A stretch of DNA of 64,000 nt. It comes from an uncultured Flavobacteriaceae bacterium (GTDB lineage Bacteria > Bacteroidota > Bacteroidia > Flavobacteriales > Flavobacteriaceae). The notes under the pieces were generated by a model, which saw nothing but the letters and a program-made list of their open reading frames with translations, did no database searches and was not told the DNA's origin. The translations under genes and the position numbers were made by a program. The DNA lies in the NCBI GenBank assembly GCA_947500445.1, contig CANMSB010000004.1:1-64000 (forward strand), in the 5' to 3' direction. Positions 15,878-23,936 of this stretch are shown piece by piece (the stretch's first letter is position 1; every line of letters starts with the position of its first letter).

Positions 15878-16585
15878 ATGAAAGTTGAGGTGTTGACGAA
15901 CAAGGAAAAGCGGGATGTACAACAAAGTATCATTGCGAAACTTCGGGATTTAATTGAATATAAAAATTTGGAGCCCGGCGATAAATTGCCTTCGGAACGG
16001 ATGCTTTCGGAAAAATTTGGCGTAAGCAGGAGCAATATTAGGGAAGCCATTCAAAAACTGGAGTTTTACGGTATTCTATATTCCAAACCACAGAGCGGAA
16101 CCTTTATCGCCGATATCGGGCGTGTTGCCATGAGCGGTATGATGGAGGATATTCTTGGATTGGAGGAACCCGATTTTAAGGCATTGGTGGAAACGAGGAT
16201 CTTGTTGGAGCTAAAAACCGTACGATTGGCGGCCTTAAGAAGAACGGCAGCAGATCTGAAAACCTTGCAAAGCGCTTTGGATGCCTATAAAAAGAAAGTA
16301 CTGAACAAGGAAGATGCCGTTGAAGAGGATCTGTTGTTCCATTTGGCCATTGCCAAGGCGAGCAAGAACAGTTCCATGAACACCTTTATGTTGATCATTA
16401 CCCCTGAGATCATTACCAATTTTGAAAAGTATCATGTTTGCGATTCCAATCAGTCGTTTATCGGGATCAAAGAGCACGAAGACATATTTCAGGCCATAAA
16501 GGACCAAGATCCTAAGCGGGCCAAAGAAATGATGAAAGTTCATTTTAAGGTTTTATATCAATACTGTTATCATACGGATAATTAG
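15878..16585 (+). CDS. GntR-family (FadR/FCD subfamily) regulator, probable alginate repressor
   Basis: A 235-residue protein. Residues about 12-75 are the GntR winged helix (EPGDKLPSERMLSEKFGVSRSNIREAI, then GILYSKPQSGTF). Residues about 90-225 are an FCD ligand domain with the metal-binding His residues in LLFHLAIAKAS, GIKEHEDIF and MKVHFKVL. In such proteins a sugar acid ligand releases DNA. Three operator clusters in the locus, one of them before this gene, point to local repression and autoregulation. A GntR repressor (AusR) controls the alginate system of Zobellia galactanivorans according to the literature I recall, and this is its likely counterpart. Confidence 0.88.
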   Translation: MKVEVLTNKEKRDVQQSIIAKLRDLIEYKNLEPGDKLPSERMLSEKFGVSRSNIREAIQKLEFYGILYSKPQSGTFIADIGRVAMSGMMEDILGLEEPDFKALVETRILLELKTVRLAALRRTAADLKTLQSALDAYKKKVLNKEDAVEEDLLFHLAIAKASKNSSMNTFMLIITPEIITNFEKYHVCDSNQSFIGIKEHEDIFQAIKDQDPKRAKEMMKVHFKVLYQYCYHTDN

Positions 16586-16595
16586 CATAGCGTAC

Positions 16596-16626
16596 TGAAA
16601 ACGGAAAGTGCACGATTCTGTTTTCA
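16596..16626 (+). terminator. Hairpin after the GntR gene
   Basis: TGAAAACGGAA (16596-16606) pairs with TTCTGTTTTCA (16616-16626), with one mismatch, 11 bases after the regulator stop. A second stem (ATACCG with CGGTAT, about 16667-16692) follows. No T run is present, so termination strength is unclear. Confidence 0.45.
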
Positions 16627-16789
16627 ACGAATAAAAAAGGAGGGAGTAAAACTTGATGAATACCATACCGGTCGTTTTCCGAACGGTATTGTACAGTCAT
16701 TTTATAGTAACGATCGAAGTCGAACAACCGATGATGGGAAGCAATGCCCTGCCGCTACCGTTCGTACTGGTCGTAATTAGAATACTATT

Positions 16790-18088
16790 ATGAAAATAAA
16801 AGGATTAAGATGGTGGGTGATTACGTTGATCGCATTGGCAACGGTAATCAATTATATCGACAGACAGGCGCTTCCCGTGCTTTGGCCGGATATGGCCGAA
16901 GATTTGTATCCGGATAAAACGGCCGATGAGCGCAAGGGCATCTATGCCATTATTTCGACCATTTTTATCTTTTCCTATGCTTTTGGACAGGCCATTTTCG
17001 GGAAAATTTTTGATAAGGTCGGTACGCGGTTGGGGTTTACCCTATCCATTGGTTTTTGGTCCATTGCAACGGCATTGCACGCCTTTGCCAAAGGCGTGGT
17101 AGGGCTGAGTATTTTTCGTTCGTTATTGGGTATTTCCGAAGCTGGAAACTGGCCCGGTGCGGCAAAAGGGAATGCCGAGTGGTTTCCTACCAAGGAACGG
17201 GCATTTGCTCAGGGTATTTTTAACTCCGGTGCCGCCATTGGGGGCATCATCGCGTTTCCTACCATTGGGCTGCTTTCGGCCTATTTTGGATGGGGCTACA
17301 TTTTTTTGATCGTGGGGCTATTGGGGTTGTTATGGCTCGTTCCGTGGTGGATCTTGGTAAAGTCGCCACCCTCCAAACATCCCTGGATATCGGAGGAAGA
17401 ACGGCACTATATTTTAAGCGGACAGCAACATAACACAACGGGTCATGATGAGGAGGACGAAGGTTATAATCCCGATACCCTAAAATTGCTTTCGCACAAG
17501 GAAAGTTGGGGGGTAATCATCGCCTCTGCCGCGATCGATCCTATTTGGTGGCTGTTCATCTTTTGGATACCCATTTACCTCAATGAAGTGTACGGTATGG
17601 ATGTAAAAGCAATCGGCTTTTATGCCTGGGTACCCTATGTGGGCGCCATGGTCGGGGCTTGGTTTGGCGGACTTTTGGCCCAAAATCGAATAAAAGCGGG
17701 GTGGTCCGTAAACAAAACGCGCAAATTGGTGATTACCTTGGGATGCCTGATCATGCTCCCCACTTTGTTGGCAATGTCGGCTCCGGGAGGTCCGGAAACG
17801 GCCGTAATCTTAATGGCCGTGATCCTATTCGGTTTTCAAACGGCGATCGGAAACGTGCAGACCTTGCCCAGTGATTTGTTAGGGGGGCGATCGGTAGGTA
17901 CCCTTGCAGGTTTTGCGGGAATGGCGGCCAAACTGGGCGCATTCGGTCTAACGGCATTGGTTCCCTGGCTTACTTCCGGCGGAAACTATACCCCGGCCTT
18001 TGTGATCGGGGCGGCGTTGGCCATTATCGCAATGGCCAGTATATGGGTACTATGCCCTAAAATAGCACCCTTGACAAGTAAAAATTAA
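16790..18088 (+). CDS. MFS transporter, hexuronate-type anion:cation symporter
   Basis: A 432-residue protein with about 12 membrane helices. It carries the ACS-family signature near the N-terminus (NYIDRQALPVLWPDM), an MFS loop (GKIFDKVGTRLGF) and a GISEAGNWPGAAKGNAEWFP stretch typical of ExuT/DgoT-like hexuronate carriers. It should carry DEH or related unsaturated uronates over the inner membrane, coupled to protons or sodium. It is the first of the four catabolic genes, with 32 bases to the SDR gene. Confidence 0.87.
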   Translation: MKIKGLRWWVITLIALATVINYIDRQALPVLWPDMAEDLYPDKTADERKGIYAIISTIFIFSYAFGQAIFGKIFDKVGTRLGFTLSIGFWSIATALHAFAKGVVGLSIFRSLLGISEAGNWPGAAKGNAEWFPTKERAFAQGIFNSGAAIGGIIAFPTIGLLSAYFGWGYIFLIVGLLGLLWLVPWWILVKSPPSKHPWISEEERHYILSGQQHNTTGHDEEDEGYNPDTLKLLSHKESWGVIIASAAIDPIWWLFIFWIPIYLNEVYGMDVKAIGFYAWVPYVGAMVGAWFGGLLAQNRIKAGWSVNKTRKLVITLGCLIMLPTLLAMSAPGGPETAVILMAVILFGFQTAIGNVQTLPSDLLGGRSVGTLAGFAGMAAKLGAFGLTALVPWLTSGGNYTPAFVIGAALAIIAMASIWVLCPKIAPLTSKN

Positions 18089-18120
18089 ACATATAATACG
18101 TAATAATACAACACTAAAAG

Positions 18121-18885
18121 ATGAAGGAAAATAATGGCAAAGTTGCTATAATAACAGGAGCAACAGGTGGTATAGGTTTCGAAGTTGCAAAAAGATTGGG
18201 TCATGATGGCTACACGGTGGTATTAAACGGTATCGACGATGAAGCGGGAGCGACACGTTTGAAAGAACTTACCGATCAAGGTATTACCGCGGAATATTAT
18301 GGTTTTGATGTAACCAAGGAAGAGGCCGTAACCACCAACATCACCAAAATTGGTGAAAAATATGGAAAAATAGATGTTCTGGTCAACAATGCTGGCGGTC
18401 TAGGGGGCCGATCCAGGTTTGAAGAAATGTCGACCGATTTTTACCGGGGCGTCATGGCATTAAACCTCGATTCCGTTTTTTTTGCTTCCAGGGCGGCAAT
18501 CCCTTTTCTTAAAAAAGGGGAACATCCCTCTATCATTAATTATACCTCGAATGCCGGGTGGACCGCAGGCGGACCTGGAGCCGGGATCTATGGAACATCC
18601 AAAGCGGGTGTACATGCCATAACCCGGGCCTTGGCAAAGGATCTGGCGGAATATGGGATCAGGGCGAACGCCGTATCCCCGGGAACCATCGATACCCCGT
18701 TCCATGCGCAAATTAAAGCGACCAAACCCGAAGTTTTTGCTTCTTGGGCCAATAACATTATGCTCGGAAGACTAGGGCAACCTGAAGACGTGGCGGGGGT
18801 CATATCATTTTTGGCCAGTAAGGACGCTTCCTTTATCACTGCGGAGACCATCCAAATAGGAGGAGGACAAGCGTTGGGCATTTAA
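18121..18885 (+). CDS. Short-chain dehydrogenase, probable DEH reductase
   Basis: A 254-residue classical SDR: cofactor motif TGATGGIG (about residues 14-21), NNAGG, catalytic Ser near SIINYTSNAG, YxxxK as YGTSK, and the C-terminal GGGQALGI. In alginate catabolism an SDR reduces DEH to 2-keto-3-deoxy-D-gluconate with NAD(P)H. The position between the uronate transporter and KDG kinase fits that step. Cofactor preference cannot be decided by eye: an acidic residue follows beta-2 (LNGIDDE), which tends to favour NADH. Confidence 0.85.
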   Translation: MKENNGKVAIITGATGGIGFEVAKRLGHDGYTVVLNGIDDEAGATRLKELTDQGITAEYYGFDVTKEEAVTTNITKIGEKYGKIDVLVNNAGGLGGRSRFEEMSTDFYRGVMALNLDSVFFASRAAIPFLKKGEHPSIINYTSNAGWTAGGPGAGIYGTSKAGVHAITRALAKDLAEYGIRANAVSPGTIDTPFHAQIKATKPEVFASWANNIMLGRLGQPEDVAGVISFLASKDASFITAETIQIGGGQALGI

Positions 18886-18889
18886 TCCG

Positions 18890-19010
18890 ATAACTATGCA
18901 TATCGGCCTAAGGCCATATGTAATGATGTATACGATCGAAGGTCCCAAAACCATATTGGCACAAGGGAAACAAGAACGGTTTCTGTTCCCAGGGAGCGGA
19001 CCTTCAAATA
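18890..19010. other. Structured spacer between the SDR and kinase genes
   Basis: Two inverted repeats lie here: CATAT-GGCC around 18899-18920 (near-palindrome with centre CCTAAGG), and GAAGGTCC (18938-18945) with GGACCTTC (18998-19005). The latter encloses a further GGGAA...TTCCC stem. This is more structure than the other gaps of this operon show. It may set different mRNA levels for the two sides. Confidence 0.4.
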
Positions 19011-19037
19011 AAACGTACCATAAAACAATCTAAATAG

Positions 19038-20078
19038 ATGAATAAAGTAGTGACCTTTGGAGAGATTATGCTCAGACTGGCACCTCCGGGATTTTTAAGG
19101 TTTTCACAAGCCAATAGTTTTGATTTGGTCTATGGAGGTGGCGAATCCAACGTAGCCTTTTCTTTGGCAAACTATGGGGTACCCGTGGATTTTGTTACCC
19201 GATTGCCCAAAAATGACATCGGGGAATGCGCCCTCATGGAAATGCGGAAACGGGGAGTGGGTACCGACAAGATCATTTATGGTGGTGACCGCCTTGGTAT
19301 TTATTTTTTGGAAACCGGAGCCGTAAGCAGGGGGAGTAAAGTAGTTTATGATCGCGCGCATTCTGCCATAGCCGAAATAGAAAAAGGAATGGTAGATTGG
19401 AAATCCGTTTTTAAAGCGGTAAAATGGTTCCACTGGACCGGTATTACCCCGGCCATTTCCCAAGGCGCCGCGGATGCTTGTCTGGAAGCCGTAAAAGTGG
19501 CCAGCGCTATGGGGGTCACCATTTCAACGGACCTGAATTATAGGGCCAAACTTTGGAAGTATGGTGGTGATAGGGAAGCCATTATGACGGAGCTTACCTC
19601 ATATTGTGATATTGTTTTAGGAAACGAGGAAGATGCCGAAAAACACTTTGGCATCAAACCCGAGGGCTTGGACATTACTACCCAAGGAGAACATGTGAAG
19701 GCGGAGGCCTTTTTATCGGTATGCCAACAGATGATGAAAAAGTTTCCCCGGGCCAAAAAGGTGATCACTACCTTACGCGGTTCGATATCGGCTTCCCACA
19801 ACAGTTGGGCGGGCGTCCTTTACGATGGAAAAACCATGTTTAAATCGCCGGAATACCAAATTACCGATATTGTGGATAGGGTAGGCGGCGGCGATTCCTT
19901 TATGGGCGGACTGATCTATGGCTTGTTAAAATATCCCGACGATGATCAAAACGCCCTGAATTTTGCGGTAGCGGCATCCTGTTTAAAACATACGATAAAA
20001 GGGGATGCCAATTTGGCCACCGTAGCCGAAGTAGAAAAATTAATGGGAGGCGATGCTTCCGGAAGGGTAGCGAGATAA
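19038..20078 (+). CDS. kdgK: 2-keto-3-deoxygluconate kinase (PfkB family)
   Basis: A 346-residue ribokinase/PfkB family enzyme. N-terminal GEIMLRLAPPG and GGGESNVAFSLA match KDG kinases, and the C-terminal signature VGGGDSFMGGLIYGLL holds the catalytic Asp and anion hole. It phosphorylates KDG with ATP to KDPG. The order reductase, kinase, aldolase and the 8-base gap to the aldolase gene support the assignment. Confidence 0.9.
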   Translation: MNKVVTFGEIMLRLAPPGFLRFSQANSFDLVYGGGESNVAFSLANYGVPVDFVTRLPKNDIGECALMEMRKRGVGTDKIIYGGDRLGIYFLETGAVSRGSKVVYDRAHSAIAEIEKGMVDWKSVFKAVKWFHWTGITPAISQGAADACLEAVKVASAMGVTISTDLNYRAKLWKYGGDREAIMTELTSYCDIVLGNEEDAEKHFGIKPEGLDITTQGEHVKAEAFLSVCQQMMKKFPRAKKVITTLRGSISASHNSWAGVLYDGKTMFKSPEYQITDIVDRVGGGDSFMGGLIYGLLKYPDDDQNALNFAVAASCLKHTIKGDANLATVAEVEKLMGGDASGRVAR

Positions 20079-20086
20079 GGAGAACT

Positions 20087-20755
20087 ATGGCACAATATTC
20101 AAGATTGGAAGTGGCAAGTGCGATGCATGAAAACGGCATGGTACCCTTGTTTTATCATCCCGATATTGCTTTGGGTAAAAAGGTGCTAAAAGCATGTTAT
20201 GATGGTGGGGCACGTTTGATGGAGTTTACGGCACGTGGCGACTTCGCCTTCGAAGTCTTTTTGGAACTGAACAAATATGCTATAAAAACGTTGCCGGGAA
20301 TGATTATGGGAGTAGGTTCCATAACGGATGCCGCCGCCGCTTCCCTGTTCATGCAAATGGGCGCCAATTTTATCGTTACGCCATCGCTTCGGGAAGACAT
20401 CGCCATGGTCTGTAACAGACGAAAAGTGTTGTGGTCGCCGGGTTGCGGTTCGTTGACCGAAATAAACAAAGCGGAAGAACTGGGTTGCGAAATCGTAAAA
20501 CTATTTCCGGGCGCCACTTATGGTCCCGCGTTCGTAAAGGCCATAAAAGGCCCCCAACCCTGGACCAGTGTTATGCCCACGGGTGGCGTAAGTACCGATG
20601 AAGCAAATTTAAAAGGATGGTTCGATGCCGGGGTAACCTGCGTTGGCATGGGATCAAAACTGATCAGTAAGGAAATTTTGGATACCCAAGACTTCGAGAG
20701 CTTAGAAGAAAACGTTCGAAACACCCTACAAGCGATACGACGTTTAAGAAGTTAA
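20087..20755 (+). CDS. eda: KDPG aldolase (2-dehydro-3-deoxyphosphogluconate aldolase)
   Basis: A 222-residue class I aldolase of the KDPG/KHG family. Visible are MEFTARG (catalytic Glu of the EVTLR-type motif), GVGSITDAAAA, SPGCGSLTE, the Schiff-base Lys in EIVKLFPGATYGP (about residue 137), PTGGVSTDEANL, and CVGMGSKL near the end. It splits KDPG to pyruvate and glyceraldehyde-3-phosphate, the final step of the encoded pathway. It has the 8-base spacing to kdgK expected for an operon and is followed by a terminator-rich gap. Confidence 0.9.
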   Translation: MAQYSRLEVASAMHENGMVPLFYHPDIALGKKVLKACYDGGARLMEFTARGDFAFEVFLELNKYAIKTLPGMIMGVGSITDAAAASLFMQMGANFIVTPSLREDIAMVCNRRKVLWSPGCGSLTEINKAEELGCEIVKLFPGATYGPAFVKAIKGPQPWTSVMPTGGVSTDEANLKGWFDAGVTCVGMGSKLISKEILDTQDFESLEENVRNTLQAIRRLRS

Positions 20756-20806
20756 CGTATCCGGCCCACGGAACATCAATGCGTACGAAAAATCTAAATA
20801 ATTTAA

Positions 20807-20826
20807 TGAACTCATTTAGACTTTTT
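20807..20826 (+). repeat. Left arm of a perfect 20-bp inverted repeat
   Basis: TGAACTCATTTAGACTTTTT at this place is the exact reverse complement of 21011-21030. The arms enclose 184 bases. Its position between two unrelated operons and the arm length are compatible with an invertible segment or a MITE-like element. Confidence 0.7.
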
Positions 20827-20892
20827 TCCCCGAACTGTCGGGAGGCTAAAAAATTGCCCTTTTTCGCTCGACGCGCCGGCCGGCTCCTCATC

Positions 20893-20916
20893 AAAAGCCA
20901 AATCATTGGCTTTTTC
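20893..20916 (+). terminator. Intrinsic terminator downstream of the alginate catabolic operon
   Basis: AAAAGCCAA (20893-20901) pairs with TTGGCTTTT (20906-20914) around a 4-base loop, followed by more T residues. It is the best terminator after eda, though it lies inside the inverted-repeat segment, so its orientation would change if that segment flips. Confidence 0.65.
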
Positions 20917-21010
20917 TTTCGGCCCTGTCTTTTTTTCCTCCCGTAGCTCTGCTATGAAACTCAAAAAAGTCTTCAACAGGCCTTAAAATGGATAATTTTC
21001 GCTTCAATCC

Positions 21011-21030
21011 AAAAAGTCTAAATGAGTTCA
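21011..21030 (-). repeat. Right arm of the perfect 20-bp inverted repeat
   Basis: AAAAAGTCTAAATGAGTTCA is the exact reverse complement of 20807-20826. Pairing stops on both sides beyond the 20 bases, so the arm has sharp borders. Confidence 0.7.
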
Positions 21031-21327
21031 ATATCAACTTTACCACATTTCAATTTTACCTGAATGTTTTTGGAGGTGATGATGAACTGGATTTTGCGTC
21101 CTTGTTTTTGCCTATAAACTTGGTGGGCAATGTTACCGATACCAATACGGATAAATTGGTGCTCGGGAATTTTGTGGTATCGGGCCTGAGTACGATGACT
21201 ATGGATTTTTGAGTCAGGTTTTGCCACGGGTCGCGTTAACTAAGTGACAAACGGCGTTCCCTCGATCGGAGTTTTATTTCGGCTATTTCGGTCTTATGTT
21301 TATCGAATAACCAAAAAAAGCGGAACG

Positions 21328-22008
21328 ATGGAAAACCAATTTAGCTTAAAGATCGATAGCCCCTGTGCCCAAGATTTCAAAAATTTTTCTACTACGGATA
21401 AAGGAGGTTTTTGCGGTGCCTGTAAGAAAGAGGTCATCGACTTCACGGATATGGATACCGAACAGATTATCACCTATTTTAAAACCGAAACCACCCAAAA
21501 TACTTGTGGCAGGTTTAAAAATGGGCAACTGACAACCTACCACAACAACATTCGGAAAGGAAACAGGTTTCGTTTTTCCAGTGGGTTGGCGGCGGCCTGT
21601 ATCGCACTTTTTTCCTTTGGTAAAATGAACGGTCAGGCCGTGGCGAAAGAAGCCAAAGAGATGGATCAAAGAAATCCGAAGGTTCAGGATACGATACAGC
21701 AGAAACGTATCGCGGTCACAGGCATCGTAACCGAAAATGGAGTTCCGCTACCAGGGGCCAACGTTTATTTGGAAGGTTCCGAAATAGGTGTGGTCACCGA
21801 TTTTGACGGGTATTTTGAATTTCCCGAAAAACTGGAGGAAGGCACTGTTTTAGTGGTGAGCTATATCGGTTTTAAATCGAAGAAAGTAACCGTTCAGGAT
21901 CGCGCCGCTACACAGAACATTGCTATGGAAATCAATCTGAATGTAGATTCCTGCATACTTATGGGTAAAGTAGCGGTAAATAAGGTATACCGATCCAAAA
22001 AAGACTGA
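21328..22008 (+). CDS. Carboxypeptidase-regulatory-like domain membrane protein
   Basis: Start taken at MENQFSLKIDSPC (21328), which matches the usual beginning of this Bacteroidota family. The N-terminal half has FCGACKKEVIDFT and a later NTCGRF, a Cys-containing cytoplasmic domain typical of these proteins. One membrane helix follows (about residues 75-95, SSGLAAACIALFSFGKM). The C-terminal half is a CarboxypepD_reg beta-sandwich (GIVTENGVPLPGANVYLEGSEIG, TDFDGYFEF, VSYIGFKSKKV) that would face the periplasm. Function is unknown. The next gene starts 4 bases later. Confidence 0.75.
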   Translation: MENQFSLKIDSPCAQDFKNFSTTDKGGFCGACKKEVIDFTDMDTEQIITYFKTETTQNTCGRFKNGQLTTYHNNIRKGNRFRFSSGLAAACIALFSFGKMNGQAVAKEAKEMDQRNPKVQDTIQQKRIAVTGIVTENGVPLPGANVYLEGSEIGVVTDFDGYFEFPEKLEEGTVLVVSYIGFKSKKVTVQDRAATQNIAMEINLNVDSCILMGKVAVNKVYRSKKD

Positions 22009-22011
22009 TCG

Positions 22012-23055
22012 ATGGGCGTTTATATCAAAAACTGCCTTTGTATGTTGGTTTTTATTGTATTGAAAACCCACGCACTGCGAGCACAAGTTTCGGATTTTAA
22101 GTCCTTGGATTTGGTACGGGTCGATAACAGGGTAAGGTCGCTCAAGGGTTCCTCTTTGGACAACCTTCCAATATTGGCGCACCGACTGACACAGGGGTTG
22201 CCCACCGAAGTAGAAAAGTTCCGGGCCATTTATACTTGGGTCTGTACGAATATCAAGGGCGATAGGGCGCAACACAATACGGTAGGTCGCATGCGGAAAA
22301 AATTAAAAAATGATAGCCTCGCACTCGTTGATTGGAATGCCGAATACAAAAAAGAGGCCTTTGCAAAATTAAAGCGCAAGAAGAAGACCATGTGTACCGG
22401 TTACGCCTATTTGATCAAAGAGCTCTGTTATTTGGCCGGTATCGAAGCGGTGATTATTGATGGTTATGGAAGAACGGTCGATGCCAACGTAACGAAACTG
22501 GAAAATGCCAACCATTCCTGGAATGCCGTACGCTTGAACGATAAGTGGTACTTATGCGACGCTACCTGGTCCAGCGGATATATGGAAGAGGGCAGGGGAT
22601 TTGTAAGCGATTACAATGACGGGTACTTTTTAACGGATCCTGTGCTGTTCGGCAAAAACCATTATCCCTTGGAACAAAAATGGTCGTTGCAAACCACTTT
22701 TGCACAGGAGGACTTTGCAGCTTCCCCTTTGGTGTACGGGAACACCTTTGCACATCGGGTAATTCCGTTGCTTCCAAAAAAAATGGAGACCGTGGCCCTC
22801 AAGAACGAAACGGTATTCTTTTCACTTAAAACGCTTACGAAAGTGGTAGACCAAGAGTTATCGATGAGTTACTATAGCAATAACGAGGAAAAAACATTGA
22901 CCATTTCAAATTTGCAATGGAACAATGGTACGGTGTCCTTCAGTCATCAATTTAAGCGTAAGGGTATTTTTGACATCCATTTAAAAGTGAATGACGATAT
23001 TATCGCCACATATGTTTTTAAGGTCACCGATAAAGATCAGCCTTCCGGTCCGTAA
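22012..23055 (+). CDS. Transglutaminase-like superfamily protein, exported
   Basis: A 347-residue protein with an N-terminal signal peptide ending near HALRAQ. A transglutaminase-like core holds the triad in order: Cys in KTMCTGYAYLIKELC (about residue 127), His in NHSWNAVRL (about 168) and Asp in CDATWSSG (about 183). A beta-rich C-terminal domain follows from about 250. Such proteins act as cysteine proteases or cross-linking enzymes in the periplasm, and the substrate is unknown. It is coupled to the upstream regulatory-domain gene, so the two probably work together. Confidence 0.8.
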   Translation: MGVYIKNCLCMLVFIVLKTHALRAQVSDFKSLDLVRVDNRVRSLKGSSLDNLPILAHRLTQGLPTEVEKFRAIYTWVCTNIKGDRAQHNTVGRMRKKLKNDSLALVDWNAEYKKEAFAKLKRKKKTMCTGYAYLIKELCYLAGIEAVIIDGYGRTVDANVTKLENANHSWNAVRLNDKWYLCDATWSSGYMEEGRGFVSDYNDGYFLTDPVLFGKNHYPLEQKWSLQTTFAQEDFAASPLVYGNTFAHRVIPLLPKKMETVALKNETVFFSLKTLTKVVDQELSMSYYSNNEEKTLTISNLQWNNGTVSFSHQFKRKGIFDIHLKVNDDIIATYVFKVTDKDQPSGP

Positions 23056-23151
23056 ACACGCCGGTTACGATAAAAAAGGAGGAAGTACAAGATAATCGAG
23101 AGGTATTCTAAAAGGAAATTTTTACGGGAGGGTTTCGAATGCATCCACGGG

Positions 23152-23190
23152 TTTAAAGGGAGTGGACCCTGGCACTACTGCTCCTTTAAA
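23152..23190. terminator. Hairpin between convergent genes
   Basis: TTTAAAGGGAG (23152-23162) pairs with CTCCTTTAAA (23181-23190), with one bulged G. The 3' arm covers the stop codon of the response regulator gene. It sits between two converging operons and may stop transcription in both directions, but there is no long T run. Confidence 0.4.
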
Positions 23191-23935
23191 GGGTACTATG
23201 TTTATTTCGATATTCTTGCGCGGATATGCCGACCTGGTTTTTAAAATTGACGCTAAAATTACTATGCCGGCTAAAACCGAGCTCATGGGCTATTTGTACG
23301 ACCGGCATTTTGGTTTCCCGTAACAGTGCTTGGGCGCGATTTATTTTGACCAATAGTACGTATCGGTAGGGGGTGGCGCCAACGTATTTTTTGAAATTCA
23401 GGATGTAGTGTTGTTCTTTCCATCCGGATATCTTGGCAAGTGTGGCCACCGATATTTTGTCTTCAAGATGTCTGTGGATGAAATGGAGCGTTTTTCTGAT
23501 TTTAAAGGGAACTTCTGTAGTATTTGGTAGTGGGATACCTTGTGTATCCACCGTGTTGAATTTGTGAAAATTGTTCAAGATGATCTCGGCGGTAGTGGTA
23601 ATGTCCACCGATCGAAACGGTTTCACGATATAACCCCTAGGGCGCGTATTTTTTGCGCGTTCAAGGGTAAGCTGGTCGGTATATGATGTAATATAGGCGT
23701 AAGGGATAAGGTCGTCCTCCTGTAAAACTTCGCCCAAGGCGATTCCATCCATTTTTCCGGAAAGATTGATATCGATAAATACCAAATCGGGTTTTGTTCG
23801 TTGTATACTTGCCAAAGCCTCTTTTACCGACATGCAAATATCGGTTACCGCAAACCCCTCGGACAACAGGCTGTCTTTGATGTCCTTTGCGATCCATAGT
23901 TCATCTTCCACAATTAATACGGAACCTTTGTCCAT
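23186..23935 (-). CDS. Response regulator with AraC-type DNA-binding domain
   Basis: A 249-residue protein: receiver domain (residues about 5-120) with the acidic pair E10-D11, phosphoacceptor Asp55 in FIDINLSG, and Lys in YIVKPF, then an AraC-type double HTH (about 145-245) with LAKISGWKEQHYILNFKKYVGATPYRYV and IAHELGFSRHSNFSVNFKNQVG. Receiver-AraC fusions as free response regulators are less common than those inside hybrid kinases. It is transcribed right after the kinase gene (1 base between), so they form a two-component pair. Confidence 0.88.
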   Translation of the reverse strand: MDKGSVLIVEDELWIAKDIKDSLLSEGFAVTDICMSVKEALASIQRTKPDLVFIDINLSGKMDGIALGEVLQEDDLIPYAYITSYTDQLTLERAKNTRPRGYIVKPFRSVDITTTAEIILNNFHKFNTVDTQGIPLPNTTEVPFKIRKTLHFIHRHLEDKISVATLAKISGWKEQHYILNFKKYVGATPYRYVLLVKINRAQALLRETKMPVVQIAHELGFSRHSNFSVNFKNQVGISAQEYRNKHSTL

Positions 23936-23936
23936 C

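Larger units (their letters stand above)
20756..21327. other. Structured intergenic region bounded by inverted repeats, no clear gene
   Basis: Besides the 20-bp inverted repeat, it has a CCCGA-ACTG-TCGGG hairpin (20829-20842) and a terminator (20893-20916). There is also a run (20870-21000) with CGCGCCGGCCGG and CCTCCCGTAGCTCTGC that reads like dispersed intergenic repeat DNA. Short frames on both strands (for example 20988-21212 and the reverse of 21018-21227) lack ribosome-binding sites and family features, and I do not call them. Confidence 0.5.

Noticed and set aside
20988-21227. Short frames of 74 (plus) and 69 (minus) residues inside the inverted-repeat region
   Set aside because: They overlap each other and the repeat arm, and have no family features or start signals.
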